This document shows, piece by piece, positions 1 to 12,787 of a stretch of DNA of 64,000 nt. This stretch comes from Epiperipatus broadwayi (Eukaryota > Onychophora > Udeonychophora > Euonychophora > Peripatidae). A program made the translations under genes and the position numbers. The notes under the pieces were generated by a model. That model made no database searches, was not told where the DNA came from, and saw only the letters and a list, made by a program, of their open reading frames with translations. The stretch covers positions 215,898 to 279,897 of the forward strand of contig JAQFVV010013074.1 of the NCBI GenBank assembly GCA_028023455.1. The letters run 5' to 3'. Positions within the stretch are counted from its first letter, which is position 1; each line of letters starts with the position of its first letter.

Positions 1-1070
1 TCTTAATTAGGTTTTTCCTTCTCATGTACCCATTAATTGGTATCTGCTTTTCCTACCCATTTCTCAAAAATGTCACTCAAATCAATAAATAATAGTTGTA
101 TACTTCAAAATAAGGTCTCATAAAAAAATGAATGTTCTAGGACTATTAATACATGTTATTCACTTGACACTACTTAATTGAACACTAAAATGATAGACCA
201 TTTTTAATTACAGTGACAATTTTGGTGAAGAGGAGGAGGACACATGCATTTATATAATATGACTAACAATAGGCAGATCTAGTGACAACATTCACATAAG
301 TTTCTTTTTGTAAACCAAAACTCTAGAATTTTATTTTTGTGTTTTTATTTCAATTTGTATGTGTGTTTTCTATCATAACCAATATTATTTTCACATATCC
401 CCAAACATTCCACTGTTGGAAACTGATGCTACAGAATAAAGATGTACTAAATTATCATTTTTTCATGGAACAAAGAGTATTGGCAATTATTATAAAGAAT
501 ATTGTTGATTGTATGAAAACTTTCATTGATTAGTATAACCGGATTTCCCAACTCATTTACTAATGAAAATACCTGTATTTTTTGGGGGACCACCATTGGT
601 TCTTGCATTGAGTATTCCATTAATGAAAGAACCAATGTCATATCTCTTAACAAGAATTTGTCTTTTAGTTCATACTAAATCTATGAATTAAGATTTGCCA
701 CAATAAATTTTAGTCTAGTATTGATAGAAATGTTTTGTATCGGATTATTTTTTTAAAATTTGAACGCCTTCATATTTTTTTTTTATCGTCTACACACTTT
801 ATGAAGTATATATATTTTTATTTGCTTCTTATAACAAAATCAAAATTTTTAAATTTTGAATTAAGTAATTGGCATTACATATTTAAAAACAAAAAAATTT
901 TATGTAGTAGACATATTTATAATGCGTGTGAGTGTATTTTTTTAACCGAATTACTATAATTTATACATGTTTAACTAAATTTTTACTGAAAAATACTTCA
1001 TTAATATTAATATATCTATATTTGTCATTTCTTTGGTAAAATTAATAAAATTTATATGATTTTAACTTTC
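1..1070. other. AT-rich DNA, no recognised feature
   Basis: Short open frames occur on both strands, but none has motifs or composition that sets it apart from the AT-rich background. I see no repeat family known from elsewhere in the window. Confidence 0.5.
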
Positions 1071-1076
1071 TTTTTA

Positions 1077-1290
1077 TTAAATAGGGGATTTGAACTCAGA
1101 TTTTCATACGACCCTCAACTATCCATGTTATCTCATACTGCTAATATACTTGATTACGTACATATCGAAAAGATAAATAATCACCAATATTCGTATTTCC
1201 TACTAAACCACCACTCATCAGTTAGTCTAGATTATCATCTCCACACATATATACAATCAAAGCTCAGCTTTATATTAAGATAGCCTTCTT
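1077..1290 (-). mobile_element. Family A repeat (hammerhead + tRNA-like box), copy 1
   Basis: This copy matches segments at 17485-17800, 27097-27309, 31689-31990 and 47766-48066. On the minus strand the order is microsatellite-prone tail, hammerhead ribozyme, then a tRNA-like region ending in a B box of the form GAGTTCAAATCCCC (seen on the plus strand as ggggatttgaactc at 1083). The end at the B box, next to TATAG, is shared by the copies. No protein is encoded. It is probably a short non-autonomous retroelement. The mobilisation class is inferred. Confidence 0.6.
1176..1236 (-). ncRNA. Hammerhead ribozyme, type I, partly decayed
   Basis: On the minus strand the core CTGATGA (plus 1215-1221) and GAAA (plus 1196-1199) are both intact. 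Stem I pairs CTAA with TTGG next to the core and GATAATC with GATTATT beyond an internal loop. Stem II has lost some pairs compared with other copies, and stem III has one mismatch. The fold is clear, but activity is doubtful. Confidence 0.6.
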
Positions 1291-1768
1291 TTTTATTGTA
1301 AATTATTTTATTAATAAAATAAATTAATTTCAATAGCTCAGCTTTATATATATATATATTGCCATAAAAGCATTTCTAAATGTTATATCTAATACTTTAG
1401 TTTAACATCTTTATATTAAACATTAAACGAAAATTGATATTAAAATACATTTTATATTTTTGGTTTTTTATTTTAATAAAGTTATAAATTTAAAATAAAT
1501 GGGAATATTTATTACAAACTTATGTGGTAATTTATATATAATTTTATATAAAATAATATAGTCATCGAAGGACAAAGTAAAACCTAATAGATATAAACAG
1601 GGGGAAAAAGATATTCTCATCTCAATTCATATTTATAATCATTTTTTAGTCATTATTAATAAACTGGGAGATAAATTCTTAGTATATTTAGCACAGATCC
1701 TTTAGAATATAGCTTAAACTTTTTACCACCATATTACACTATCATTTTTATATCTTTTAAAATATTTT
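1291..1768. other. AT-rich DNA, no recognised feature
   Basis: The stretch holds TA-rich runs only. No coding or repeat signature was found. Confidence 0.5.
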
Positions 1769-2290
1769 GGGATCCAGTTTAAGACGTCAACTGTCTTTCT
1801 ATTATCTTTTAGTAATATGTCCAGCTGATTTCCATTTCATTCTCTTAATTATTGATTGGTATTAATTACATCTGTTTATCCTTTTATCTGTTTTTCATTT
1901 TAAATCGATATTTTGTTGGGTGGTTTAAAATCTCTGTGTTGCTTTCCTATTAAGCATCCATGTTTCTGATCCATATGTAAAGACTGATAAAATGCATGCA
2001 TCTATTAAACATTTTTTTAAAAATATATATATCCGTTATTTTTATAAAAAGCAAACCATCCATTGGAAACTTAATTCTGTGATTTCCTCCATTCAATATT
2101 TTCATATTGGTATTAATAATCTTATGAAAATATAAATTAGTTTCTTCAAAATTATAATTATCAGTCTCTTTTCTTCTTATATAAAAATCTATTTTAATGT
2201 TATTTTAGACTTCTTAACTGTAGTTTAATTTTACTTTTTATCTTTCATTCTTGAAATGTTTTCTGGAGCTCTAAAGCATTATTTGGATAA
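1769..2290 (-). pseudogene. Old RTE-type LINE remnant (3' RT region)
   Basis: Read on the minus strand, this stretch gives fragments such as VFTYGSETWMLNRKATQRF and MKWKSAGHITKR. These match the post-RT region of the RTE copies at 18117-20085 and 27310-28834 (GSETWTLNRRAIQKLQ, LKWSWAGHISRRDDNRW). The order and spacing are the same, and the match continues to the block corresponding to LELQSII near 2265. Stops and frameshifts are numerous, and it is clearly the most diverged RTE copy here. It is non-functional. Confidence 0.6.
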
Positions 2291-3119
2291 AAAAAATCAT
2301 ATCTGTTTTAAAGAATCTCTGTTTATTTTCATTTTTTTTATCTCCAAAACCATATTAGGACCAATTTCATGTTCAGAATTTCTACATTTCTAATATTGTC
2401 CTCAACGAAAAACTTTTCTATTTTTCTCTCCTATATTTCTCTGTGTATAAAAATTTGTTTTTGTTATATTATTTCTTTCCATGTCATTCAAATTGTTTTC
2501 TTTATATTCTTGACTTTTTATCTCTTATACTTCTCAATCAATCACTATACTAATATTCTGGTCTTATTCATTCTTCTAACTACCTGACCATACTACCTTA
2601 ACCTTCTTTTTAATAACTATTATCACATAATTTACATTCCAACCGCCATTATGTTGTTTCAATTTGTTTTTTTGTTTTTTTTAATCTTCTTAATAATCTC
2701 CTTTACTAATCCATTTCTCATGCTAATGGAGTATCAGTTCCTGTTTTTCTGTTGTGTTTATGTTTCTGCACTATTCAATATTATTCTCTGTACTCTCCAT
2801 GAAATTATTTGAACATTTCTATTGTCTATCATATTTTACCAATTTTTCTATAAATCTTTCATTTTGATGATCCATGTATTCCAATGATAGATTCTGGATA
2901 TTAGAATCTGTCCAAGGTGTGATATGATAGACTATTTCCATCATTTATGAGTGAATGTTGAATGTATAGAAAATTTTAAACTTTATTTAAACTTTCCAAA
3001 TACAAACAACTTGTTAGTAATAACACACAAATAGACAATACAGGTTAGTAATTACACAAACGTTTCGAGTAGTATTATTCTCCATTCTTCTTCCGGTGTT
3101 GCTGGCCTATATGCACAGT
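2291..3119. other. AT-rich DNA, no certain feature
   Basis: The RTE remnant may extend a little further to the right, but I could not follow it. A block near 3060-3110 holds a TTTCGA/CTTCTTCC motif pair that recurs in foldback repeats of this genome. Confidence 0.4.
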
Positions 3120-3209
3120 GACAATATTCGCTTAGAAGTTGAACTCGCACCTTTAGATTCTTGTATATTGAATTTAAGGCAAACGCTCTACCAACTGAGC
3201 TATTCTGTC
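3120..3209 (-). repeat. tRNA-derived sequence (SINE head candidate)
   Basis: The minus strand reads TAGCTCAGTTGGTAGAGCG, a textbook tRNA D-arm and A box. About 45 bases later comes GAGTTCAACTTC, a degenerate B box. The ends GACA.../...TGTC can pair as an acceptor stem. The total is about 90 bases, longer than a standard tRNA, with extra sequence between the anticodon region and the T arm. It is more likely a tRNA-derived SINE head or pseudogene than a working tRNA. Confidence 0.6.
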
Positions 3210-3299
3210 AAAGGCAGGCTTTACCAGGTTAATAAAATCCATATGTATCTTTTTATGCATAGCTTAAGTCTTTTCCATTAATTATTTAATTGTAAAAAT

Positions 3300-4578
3300 A
3301 TGATCTGCGCATGCATTTCCCATGGAAAAATCACACTGTTCTGTTTCAATCTATTTTTTGCAAATATTTCCTTACAATTCTTCCCTGTTTTTTTAATGGT
3401 ATTAAAAGTATATATAATTCTCTAGTTAATTGTTTACTTATGTAACTTTGTTAAAGATTGCTAAAGAAAACATGTTTATGGTATATTTTTATTTATAAAA
3501 ATAGTGATAGTCAATTTCACAACCCCCCCCCCTTACCATATGTTATGAGTTTTTTCATGTGAATACTTCTTTAAATTCTGTACCCTCCATTTTTGTCTTT
3601 CATAAATCCATCATAATTTTTTGTAATGTATTCACACATAGTTGTAATGTAACTTTATATAGAGAGAGAATCTAATTTCACTTTATGGTTTATAACTCGA
3701 AAAAAAATGACAAATGTAACTTACAATATATATATATAATAGGATTGTTTTTTATGTTTAAATAGTAAAGAAGAACCAAATTACTGTCTGTGTTAAATAG
3801 ATAATAACATTATTAACTTGTGGCAAATAATTGATTACAACGGATGGCTGATCGATTCTTAAAATTTATTGATTGAGTTCAAAAGATCTCTTTATCTGAA
3901 TTTGACGGTGGTCATAAATATTGAAATGACCATTAAAAATGTAACAAAAACCAATTACAATATTACATTAACCTATTCTGTTACAATCGCCGTCTTTAAT
4001 TAATGAAATAACTTTTTTTAGACAAATATTAATAAAATTTTGCTTTTGAAACTTAAATTAAACACGTAGAATTTAAAAAATATATAATTGTAGAGGTAAA
4101 ACAAATTAAAACAAATTTAATAAATAATTCACAAAATAAATTTTAAAAATAATTTTAAAGACTAACCATGCAACAGTACACGAAATGACGTAGGTCTAAT
4201 AAACCTTTGGATATAATTTTTTAAAAAATAGTTTGTTTATTTTTGTTTGCTATTTTATATAATACTGCATTAATTGTGGATTTTTATTCGTATAATCATT
4301 CTTATTGAAATTTGGATTAATAGATTCAAATGGTTTTCAGATTTCAAGTAGTAATGCTTTAATTTCCTTATAGCATAATGATTAATGAACGTGAGGATGT
4401 ATTCAATTGTATTAAAAGACTCAGGTGGATTTTTTCTTCAAAATAAATGTACAAGCTTTATCTACAAATTGCTTCCTTTATAGAAGAATGGTCAATGCAA
4501 ACATTAATGTAATCCAATCTTTATATAGCAAAAAGGAGAAACTACAAAATATTTTATAAACTGTATTAATACTGTCAA
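3300..4578. other. AT-rich DNA, no recognised gene
   Basis: It contains a C10 homopolymer near 3522 and short TA runs. I see no coding or repeat family match. Confidence 0.5.
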
Positions 4579-4649
4579 GCGTTGGTGGCCGAGTGGTCAG
4601 CACAGCTGCCTTACAAGCAGTTGTCGTGGGTTCGCTTCCTGGCCGATGC
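4579..4649 (+). tRNA. tRNA-like sequence, apparent anticodon TAC (Val); pseudogene or SINE head
   Basis: A seven-base acceptor stem forms between gcgttgg and ccgatgc (with wobbles). The A box is tggccgagtgg. The anticodon arm gctgc-cttacaa-gcagt places TAC at positions 34-36. The B box is ggttcgcttcc. The D and T stems pair poorly, and the D arm resembles Ser/Leu tRNAs more than Val. A short A-run follows at 4661. I judge it a tRNA-derived retrosequence rather than a functional gene. Confidence 0.45.
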
Positions 4650-4988
4650 TTTGACACATGAAAAAAAAACTATTAATACTTGTTACCTCTTCTTTAAATA
4701 TATCAATTAATAAAATTCATAGGAAACTATTGTCATATATTACAATAACTACTTTCATCTTTTGATTTCTGAGACGTCATTTTGATCTTCAACTTGGTAC
4801 GTTTAATTACTATTTCTAAATAACATTAATAAAATAAAGTCAGATACTAGGCTTTAATACAGCTTGGCATGAGCAGATTCATTTGGAACCTGGTCTTACT
4901 ACTGGAACTACTATAATCACGTGATTTGACTCATGAGCAGGAAATGTTTTTGGCACATGTAGTACATTTGTAAACTTTGTTTAATTTT

Positions 4989-5752
4989 GTTTTTTTGCAA
5001 ATAATGCTTTAGAGCTGCAGGAAATGTTGCAGGAGTTATCAGATGAAAGTAGGACTAAAGATAAATGTCAAAAAGACTAAAATAATGTTTAATGGATTTT
5101 CACAATATATAAAAATAAAGATTGATTATGATGATCTAGAAGAAATTAACAGCTACAAATACTTTGGTCAGATTATTAATACAGGTGGAAACATAATGGA
5201 TAAAATTAATCATAGAATTAAACTTGTTTGGAGTGCTTTTGGTAGAAATAACTTGATACTAAAAGAAAATGTGTAAATGTGTTTGAAAAGGAAGGTTTGT
5301 AATAAATATGTTTTACCAGTTATTACTTAAGGATCTAAGACTTGGACACTTAATAGAAGAGCAAGACAGAGACTTCAGACTACTTAAAAAAGTATAGAGA
5401 GATGCATGTTGGAAATAACAAGAAGAGAATGAAAATGCAATATATAGGTAAGAGAACAAACAGGTGTTACTGACCTCATTAAAAAAAGTAAAAGACTAAA
5501 GTGGAGTTGGGCTGTACATATTGCTAGATAAGATGATAATAGATGGACAACTGAAATTTTAAACTGGATTCCAAAAGATTGTAAAAGACCCAGAAAGAGA
5601 GCACATGTGAGATGGATGGATGAAATAAGAAAGTGTGCAAGAGTGATTTGGAGAAAAGAAGCTAAAGATCAGAGAAGATTGATTGAACTTGGAGAAACCT
5701 TCACCCTGCAGTGGATTGATAATGGTTGATGGTGATGATGATGATGATACTA
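4989..5752 (+). pseudogene. RTE LINE, 5'-truncated copy (3' end only)
   Basis: It begins just after the RT catalytic block, at the codons for ANNALELQEML. It then follows the RTE family order: VGLKINVKKTKIMFNGF, NSYKYFGQIINTGGNIMD, a GRNNLILK block, LNRRARQRLQTT, and a tail with KDQRRLIELGETFTLQW. Several frameshifts and stops are present. The 3' end runs into a (TGA)n tract at 5732-5750, the simple-repeat tail expected of RTE elements. It matches the 27310-28834 copy closely. The 5' truncation is typical of aborted target-primed reverse transcription. Confidence 0.85.
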
Positions 5753-6368
5753 ATACATTTCTTTCTTTTTTATACATGCATCTATTTTGTACTAACCGTA
5801 TTTCTCAAAAATAGAAAACATTAATACTTCCTTTATTAATTACTAAATAACTTAACTAATTGCAAATATAACCATTGCATTATAACTCATTGGAAGTATC
5901 AATTACTTCCTGTTCAGATACATATAATCTAAGTTATTTATCTTTGCATTATAAGTGATATCAATATTTCTTTTAAAAAAGTGAATTTAATAGTTTTATT
6001 CTTCGGTATTATACACAATGTCTTACTTGTTAAGCAATAATAAAATACTATAAACAATTAATGTTTTCTAATATATAACCACAGTGCTTGTTAACAAAAA
6101 ATATTCTAAAATTAATAACCCTCCTTACCATATACATCACTATAATCCTGGTTCATTTAATGTGTATGTGACAAATATGGCCAATATTTTATAATTATTT
6201 TCTCATGCAACATGCAAGTTTTTGACTACTATTCAAATTTTAAATAAATGTTATCAATGGTCATTTTTAAATGAGTATGACTCTGATAACATCAAGAGAA
6301 AAGAATTTAAAAAATTGCTCTAGTGGAAATTTTGTTATAAGATGCAAATATTTCCATGTAAACACATA
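5753..6368. other. AT-rich DNA, no recognised feature
   Basis: No repeat family or coding signal could be identified. Confidence 0.5.
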
Positions 6369-6976
6369 TTGTTAAACCACTAAACATCACATGATCACTA
6401 TTTTTTGTGCCAGCACACAACTTTCATTAAAACAGGCAAAAGTAGTGCCACTCAGTGCCAACCAGACTAATCAATGGATGCCAAAAGGCTTGTGTATAAA
6501 ATCCCTATCTATTGCCTACTCATATAATATCTCCAGACTAGTTTCTGGCTTGCAACCTTCATCAGTGAGGAGCTTTGTATCTAAGAGCACTGCACCTAGA
6601 ACTTATGATCTAATGGGTACTAAACTGAGTACTGAACTGGGTTCAGACCCATATGATTATATATGTTATTGAGCTTAGATTGAAAATATTATTGTACTTT
6701 CAATTTTATTCTCCTAGTTTTGTGGTTCATTAGAGATAAAAGGAGGCTGCTGGAGGGTTGCATTATATCCTAAGATCTAAGTATACAGTGCTCTCAGGTC
6801 CAAAGTGCCTCACTGACAAAGGCCACAAACCAGAAACTAATCTAGGAATATTGGATGAGTAAGCACTAGATATGTATTTTACGCACAAGCCTTTTGGCAT
6901 CCATTGATTACTTTGGTTGGCACTGAGTGGCACTACTGTATGAAGAGTTTTGCCTGTTTTAAACACATATTGCTTA
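6369..6976 (+). mobile_element. Family B repeat with terminal inverted repeats, copy 1
   Basis: The left end (aaaacaggcaaaagtagtgc near 6429) and the right end (its reverse complement, finishing gttttgcctgttttaaa near 6962) form inverted repeats of roughly 100 bases. Between them lie a segment shared with copies at 20565-21035 and 48070-48560, a degenerate hammerhead core, and a block that in the other copies reads actatataagct and looks like a TATA box. There is no meaningful ORF. It is non-autonomous. Confidence 0.65.
6800..6857 (+). ncRNA. Degenerate hammerhead ribozyme (family B)
   Basis: It aligns with the intact ribozyme at 20829-20887. The core is CTGACAA instead of CTGATGA, and the cleavage triplet is ATC instead of GTC. 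GAAAC (6833-6837) and the outer stem I strand TTGGAT are kept. Both core changes should abolish cleavage. Confidence 0.5.
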
Positions 6977-9291
6977 ATTTTTCATTTTATTTGATACTTT
7001 GTGATATTGTCTTTTAAATACTTCTGTAGAAAACTCTTCTTTCTGGATTACCTCAACACTTGGCATAATTGTAGTTCTCTGATGTTTTCTATTCTTTGCC
7101 TATTTCCCAATGAAAGCAATCAATATTGGACATTTTAGAAATGTCTTTAAGATAATACTTAAAATGTAAATGGTCTTCTCTCCCAGAAAAAATTATTCTC
7201 AAGTTTGCAATAAAATACTTTTTAAGGAAGATTTATTTTGGTAATTTTTTACATATCCAGCCCATTGAAAGTCTGATTATATAATTGTAAACGCTTTAGT
7301 ATCCCATCCAGTAAGCTGAAGAACATATTAATTGGGCTTATGATCTTACTATTGTAGTTTCAAAACTTTGCAAGAGTGTCTCTGAATGAAAATTTTTCTA
7401 ATACCATTATACTGCATCAATAAAATGTCAAAGTCTTCTATACAATATATTATTTTGCAACTTTATATACGATTGATTTAGCAACATCATTTATTTGTTG
7501 TAAGGAAATGCCTTATTAATTGCTATTATTTTGAAAATAAATAGATCTGTGCCTTTTATAATGACTTTTGCCTAACCAAAATATTTGTGGGAATCAGTCC
7601 ACATGTTGTGTAAAAATTCAACAATAGTAGATGATTGATTTTTATAAGTTTTGCATATCATTTAATTATTGTTGGCTTAAAGACATTGTAACATTAGCAT
7701 TTTTCTATTAACTATTTTAAAGAGAACTAGCATTAGTCTATCTCTTATGTATTGCCTTATCTTGTCAATGTATTTTAAGAGATGTGGCATTAGTCTCAAT
7801 CTTATTGAATATTTTATTGTGTTTGTCTCTCTTACATTGTTATAATTTCTTAGGGAATTATATTGTTTGTTTATCTTATAGTTAAACGTTTAATACTTTA
7901 TTGAGGCAAATTCTTATTATTGTTGATCTTATTGTGATGGTTCATTTGCATTATTTTTCTGACTAGTGATAAAGTCCTAGTTCTTTAATTGTCCTGATAT
8001 GTAGATGCATTTCCATATGGTCAAGCCATCATTATATTTTTGCCTTTGTTTCAATACTGCTAAGATAGACTTTCTTTGTTATACATTTTGTTTAAAGCCT
8101 TGGGTAATTTACTACCATGACTTTATCCTGGAAATTCATATTTTTGTAGGTACTGAGGAATGTCATCCTTACCTTTGCACTCTTAATCTCTCTGAGTGTT
8201 GTTTATTTATTTTGATGGATATGTCTAGGTAGCACCTCAAGTTGTTAAATCTGATAAAATACTTAATGTTAAATTTAAAATTGTATATGTAGCTTCATCA
8301 AATAATATACCTCCTCTTCAGAATTCATCACAGAATAAGGATTGGAAAGTTTATATTTTAATTAGGGCATTAAATATGTTCATTGAGGAATTTATAATTG
8401 TAAGTCAAATGAGAGAGCTTATTAAAAATATTAAAGTTATAAAAGGTTTTGTTAACAATTAATATTATTTTTATTTATTTATTTAAAACTGTAATATACA
8501 ATTTTTCTCTATATTATATTTTGTTTTTATTTTTTTAAGGATTCATTTCATGATGATTTTGTAAAGCAGCTAAACATTTGTTTTTTGAATGTCCTTAATG
8601 TTACATAAATGTTATTTTATTATTTATTTAAGTTTACTTATCTTTTGTCATCATTAGCATCCTTTCAGAAATCTAAACATATTAATTTATTACCATGAAT
8701 TCTATTTGCTTGTTATGCATTGAGAGTGCATGAATACAAAGAATTTGAAATAAAAGTCACTTTATTTAAATTGTATTTCTGATGTTAAGAAAACATCAAA
8801 GAAAACCAGTTGTTCTAGTTAACAAATTTGTTGATGTTATAAGATATTTTTGGTCAAATCCACTTATGTAGAAGATCACTTTGCTTTATCTGGAAGATCA
8901 TTTAATTTTATTCATCACAAATTTATGATGATAACATTTCTTGGATTTACTTCAGAAGATTAAAAGAAATTTATTAATATGATATTTTGTATAGCCATAA
9001 AATATTTTATCTACTCATAATATCATAAATGCTATCCAAATATATTACCTTTATTTTAAAATTAAGAATTTTTCATGTATAATTTAAACTGTAAATTCAT
9101 AATTGTAATCTAATGAGACATTATCTTAAGAGTAAGAGTATATAATATTGTTTTGTTGCTTACTAGAATTTTATTTTTTGTTAAATTTTCAAAAATTAAA
9201 GAGAAGAACAAAATTATAAATATACATATGTAAGAATGATACAATTGTAAATTATTAATCCATGTTGCTTGGGCAACTAGATGGTCTGATG
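6977..9291. other. AT-rich DNA, no recognised gene
   Basis: The minus strand near 6980-7090 gives a short open stretch (RTTIMPSVEVIQKEEF) that could be a LINE scrap, but I cannot place it. Nothing else stands out across these 2.3 kb. Confidence 0.4.
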
Positions 9292-9645
9292 TGCTCACTG
9301 ATGTTATTTAATCCAGCTTAATCAGGTTCCATGTGTTGTCAAATAAAAATCTGGATGAGATGATACTGTCCTTATGACAAAATTTCTTCAATTTAGAAAT
9401 GAATATGTCTTCAGCTTGGGATGAGAAATGGTGAACTTGTTGTGACATCTGGCTATCAAGGTGGCATAAGTGAAGAGGGTTGAAAGCCTTGAGATGATAT
9501 AATCCCTAGATAGGAATCAGTTCTTGATATCTAATATTTTGTTCAGGGAAATGTGGCAGTTGTGAGAAATAAATGTTCTGATTTTGTCATATGCTGGGCA
9601 ATCATTTATCATGTGGTCAAAGGTTTTAGAGCTGCAGGAATCCAA
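9292..9645 (-). pseudogene. LINE C-terminal fragment (unclassified)
   Basis: Minus-strand translation gives SSKTFDHMINDCPAYDKI and then RTFISHNCHISLNKILDIK, followed by further in-frame sequence with only a few stops. The pattern (E/T)xxDHxxxxCPxY resembles the zinc-knuckle-like end of many LINE ORF2 proteins. The local GC content is a little higher than that of the flanks. It is too short and decayed to assign to a family. Confidence 0.35.
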
Positions 9646-10711
9646 ATAATTAAGAAAAAAGCTTCATTTTAAGCTCATTTTTTGATAATTTGTTATTGTT
9701 GTGTCAAAGCCAGCCACTTCAATTTTATTTAGATTGTTCATTTGATTTGTACATTGTATTGAGTATAATTGATAGATATTGTTTCATTAAAATTGACATC
9801 ACTTCTACAATCCACCATTTTTCTCCCTCCCTCTTTCTCCTCACTTTTAAGAAGATAGAAAACAAAAAGTGTTAGAAACAAATAATAAAAATTCCAAAAC
9901 AAAGATGAGCATTACAAATACTAAAAGAGGTTGTTTGAAATTAAACATCAATTAATTTTGTAAATCAATATTAGGTAGTATTATGATAATGAGATAGCCA
10001 AAGAAACCTTGAAAACTTAAAAGTGACCATGCTTTTCCTCTCCCATTTCCTCCTTCTTCTATTTTTTAAAAACCAAAAAAGAAATTGAAAAGTCAGATAA
10101 TATTAAAAGTTCACACAAAAACAGATCTATGAATTAAAAGTAATAAGATTCAACTTTGAATTTATAAATTCCACATTCTTATGATAAATCTCTTTTCCAT
10201 ATCCAAAGAATCTTTAATTGGTTGAAGAAACAAAGAGCCAATGAAATATAGGTATAGGTCTAGATCAGTACCAAGATATAATTATTACTAGAAATGTGCT
10301 GAAGCATAAAAATAAAAGAGAAACAATGAATATTTGTCTTCATTGTGTACATATAATAAAATACATATTTTTTTATTTATTCTCAGTTGTAATCTAAAAA
10401 TTATTTTTACTATTAAATAAAATTGTCTTCAGAATGCATTATAGCTGTCAGATACAATTTTCTATCAGATATTATTACAAAACCCATGTTATAAATAAAC
10501 TGATGGCCTAAATGTCATAGCTCAACATTAGTCACATATAAATGCATAACTAGTTGTGACCTTGAACCTAAGCACCTTATATATGTAAATATATTTAAAT
10601 AAATGGTTCTTTCTATCACTTAGATCAGTCGTGACCTCTACAGGATAACTTTAGTAAGATATAAAATAATTACCAAATTTACCAATTCCTTTATTTTTCT
10701 GTAATATCTTA
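9646..10711. other. AT-rich DNA, no recognised feature
   Basis: No coding or repeat signature was found. Confidence 0.5.
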
Positions 10712-10971
10712 TATAAATGCAATTTATCCACTCCATTTTGAACACTTTTTTAGTAAAAAATCATTTTATTGTACATATATGCATACACAATCTTATATTT
10801 TGACTGTCCTGCAGTCTTATTCAGAGCTACTTTTTTAAAAAAAAAAAATTAAAGTGGCTCTGAAGAAGACTACAGAACAATCGAAACATAAGATTGTATA
10901 TGTATATATGTAAAATAAAAGATTTTTTTGCTAAAAAGTATTCAAAGTAGAGTGGATAAATTGCATTTATA
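10712..10971. repeat. Foldback (inverted-repeat) element
   Basis: The left arm (10712-10834) is complementary to the right arm (about 10850-10971). Examples are tataaatgcaatttatccac against gtggataaattgcatttata, and cacaatcttata against the matching right block. The arms are imperfect, so the element is not recent. The centre is an A/T run. The right arm contains CTGAAGA...GAAAC, discussed among the findings. Confidence 0.75.
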
Positions 10972-11229
10972 AAATAATTACTACAATTTCATCTACAGTT
11001 GCCAATTTCTTTTGAAATCACTCATTTTACATCAGCTTTTTAGTTAAATATATTAATGATTATTAATAATCATTTATTAGTCTGGAGATTAACATTGGAT
11101 CTGTAGGCCAAAATACAAATTTTAAACTTATTAAAAATTAGTATACCATTTTTTTAATTAAATATAATCACATGATACCATAAATTTGAGTTTATTTCCT
11201 CTATTTTTCTTGATGTACAAGGTTTCAGA

Positions 11230-11400
11230 GATATTTAAAAATTCTATCTTTACACACACTTAAAAGCCATAAACAAAGACATCTGGAAAAAGTAAATAAT
11301 CCTCAAGATATATTTTTACCTGAACCAACACTCTTCAGTTGGCCCAGACCTCAATCACTCACATCATCCTCGTTCAATGTTTATAAATAACAAATTTCTA
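11230..11400 (-). mobile_element. Family A repeat, degenerate copy with hammerhead trace
   Basis: Minus strand 11355-11294 reads GGCCAA-CTGAAGA-GTGTTGGTTCAGGTA-AAAA and continues like the other family A copies. GAAA has become AAAA. Position 7 of the core is A, which hammerheads tolerate. This is an old, inactive copy. Confidence 0.45.
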
Positions 11401-12787
11401 CAACATAGTTATAGAGATGGCATTTTTCCTTTCAGGAATTTGACCACATCTTTTTAAGATCAACACATTAATAATTACTACTAATCATATTTTAGTTAAA
11501 ATTATCTTATTTTAAACTGAGTTATTTAAATAGAACTACAAATAAATAAATAATACTTATTAAGAATACATTTATTTAAAGAGGATTTTGGAAATGTGTT
11601 GATAAATATTGAACAAACATGATTAAATATGCAAAATATTGTGATGTAAACCAACTATTCTGTGGCAACAAGGATGTCATTTATTTTTTTCAGATGCTTT
11701 CGTGTGTCTGAAGTGTGTGTGGAAATAAAAATTTTAAGTACATCTTATATAAAATAATCTGCTATCATTTTGTTAACTATTACAATATTTTTTAAATATC
11801 CTTGACACCATTTTTGTCATTAATTTGAAACATAAAAATCGCAAACCTTCTTTATAGTCTCCAAGTGAATCACCTTTATATGTGTTTTTATACTCTCTAT
11901 CTCTGAGTGGCAAAAGTCTTTCTTTTATATATATAAACTTTCATTTAAATTTAATATTATAATCTCAAAGTAGTTTTCAATACAAAACCATTATTAATAT
12001 CTCCTTTAATCTTTTTCTAGATTTTAACAATAATAATTGAGTTAATGATTTAACTGACATTAAATTGAAAATTTTATAGCAATGACCTAAGAATGATTAT
12101 CTTCTATTTTTAAATTTTAAATTTGCATTTAAAAATAATTTTTATTGAAATCCTATATAGCAGATATTTTCTTCTTTCTATTAGAACGATATTATATATA
12201 ATTCAATATTTCTTTTCATTTTGAAGCAAATTACAAAATATAATAAATGCATTTATTATGTAATTTTTGTTATAAGTTATAATAAAAACTAAAAATATAT
12301 TAATAAATAAAAATATAAAATTTATTGCTCTTTTGTTATTATTGTTAAAAAATACCTTTAATTAAATAATATTTAAAAGTAAATATTAATAAATGAATCG
12401 TTAAACTATAAAGGTTTCCTAATTGATGTGTCTGGTTCTTGTAAGACAATTTAAAACTTTTTTATTAAAACATTTTACCATTGGACCTCCCACGGCAATC
12501 ATATTTATTAAAAATGTAAATTGTTCTAGAAATTGATTATCTAAAGATTTCAGCTCATTTAAATCTTATTTTGTATTAATTCTGTTTTCAAATTTTGATT
12601 GACGTTCAATAGAAAATATTGAAAATGTGTTCGGCATCATCGTTAATATCAAATCTAGTTTGTAACTCACTAAGTAAATTATTTAATATTTTTTTAGCTA
12701 AATATAATCATTAAAATGTATGAAACCAAATATTATGTAAACGAAATAGTTTGCATTTAAGAATCTCACATTTTCTTTTATTGGATA
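11401..12787. other. AT-rich DNA, no recognised feature
   Basis: No repeat or coding match was seen. Confidence 0.5.

Noticed and set aside
10850-10971. CTGAAGA...GAAAC in the foldback right arm as an active hammerhead
   Set aside because: A stem II can be drawn, but flanking strands do not form stem I. Kept only as a note.
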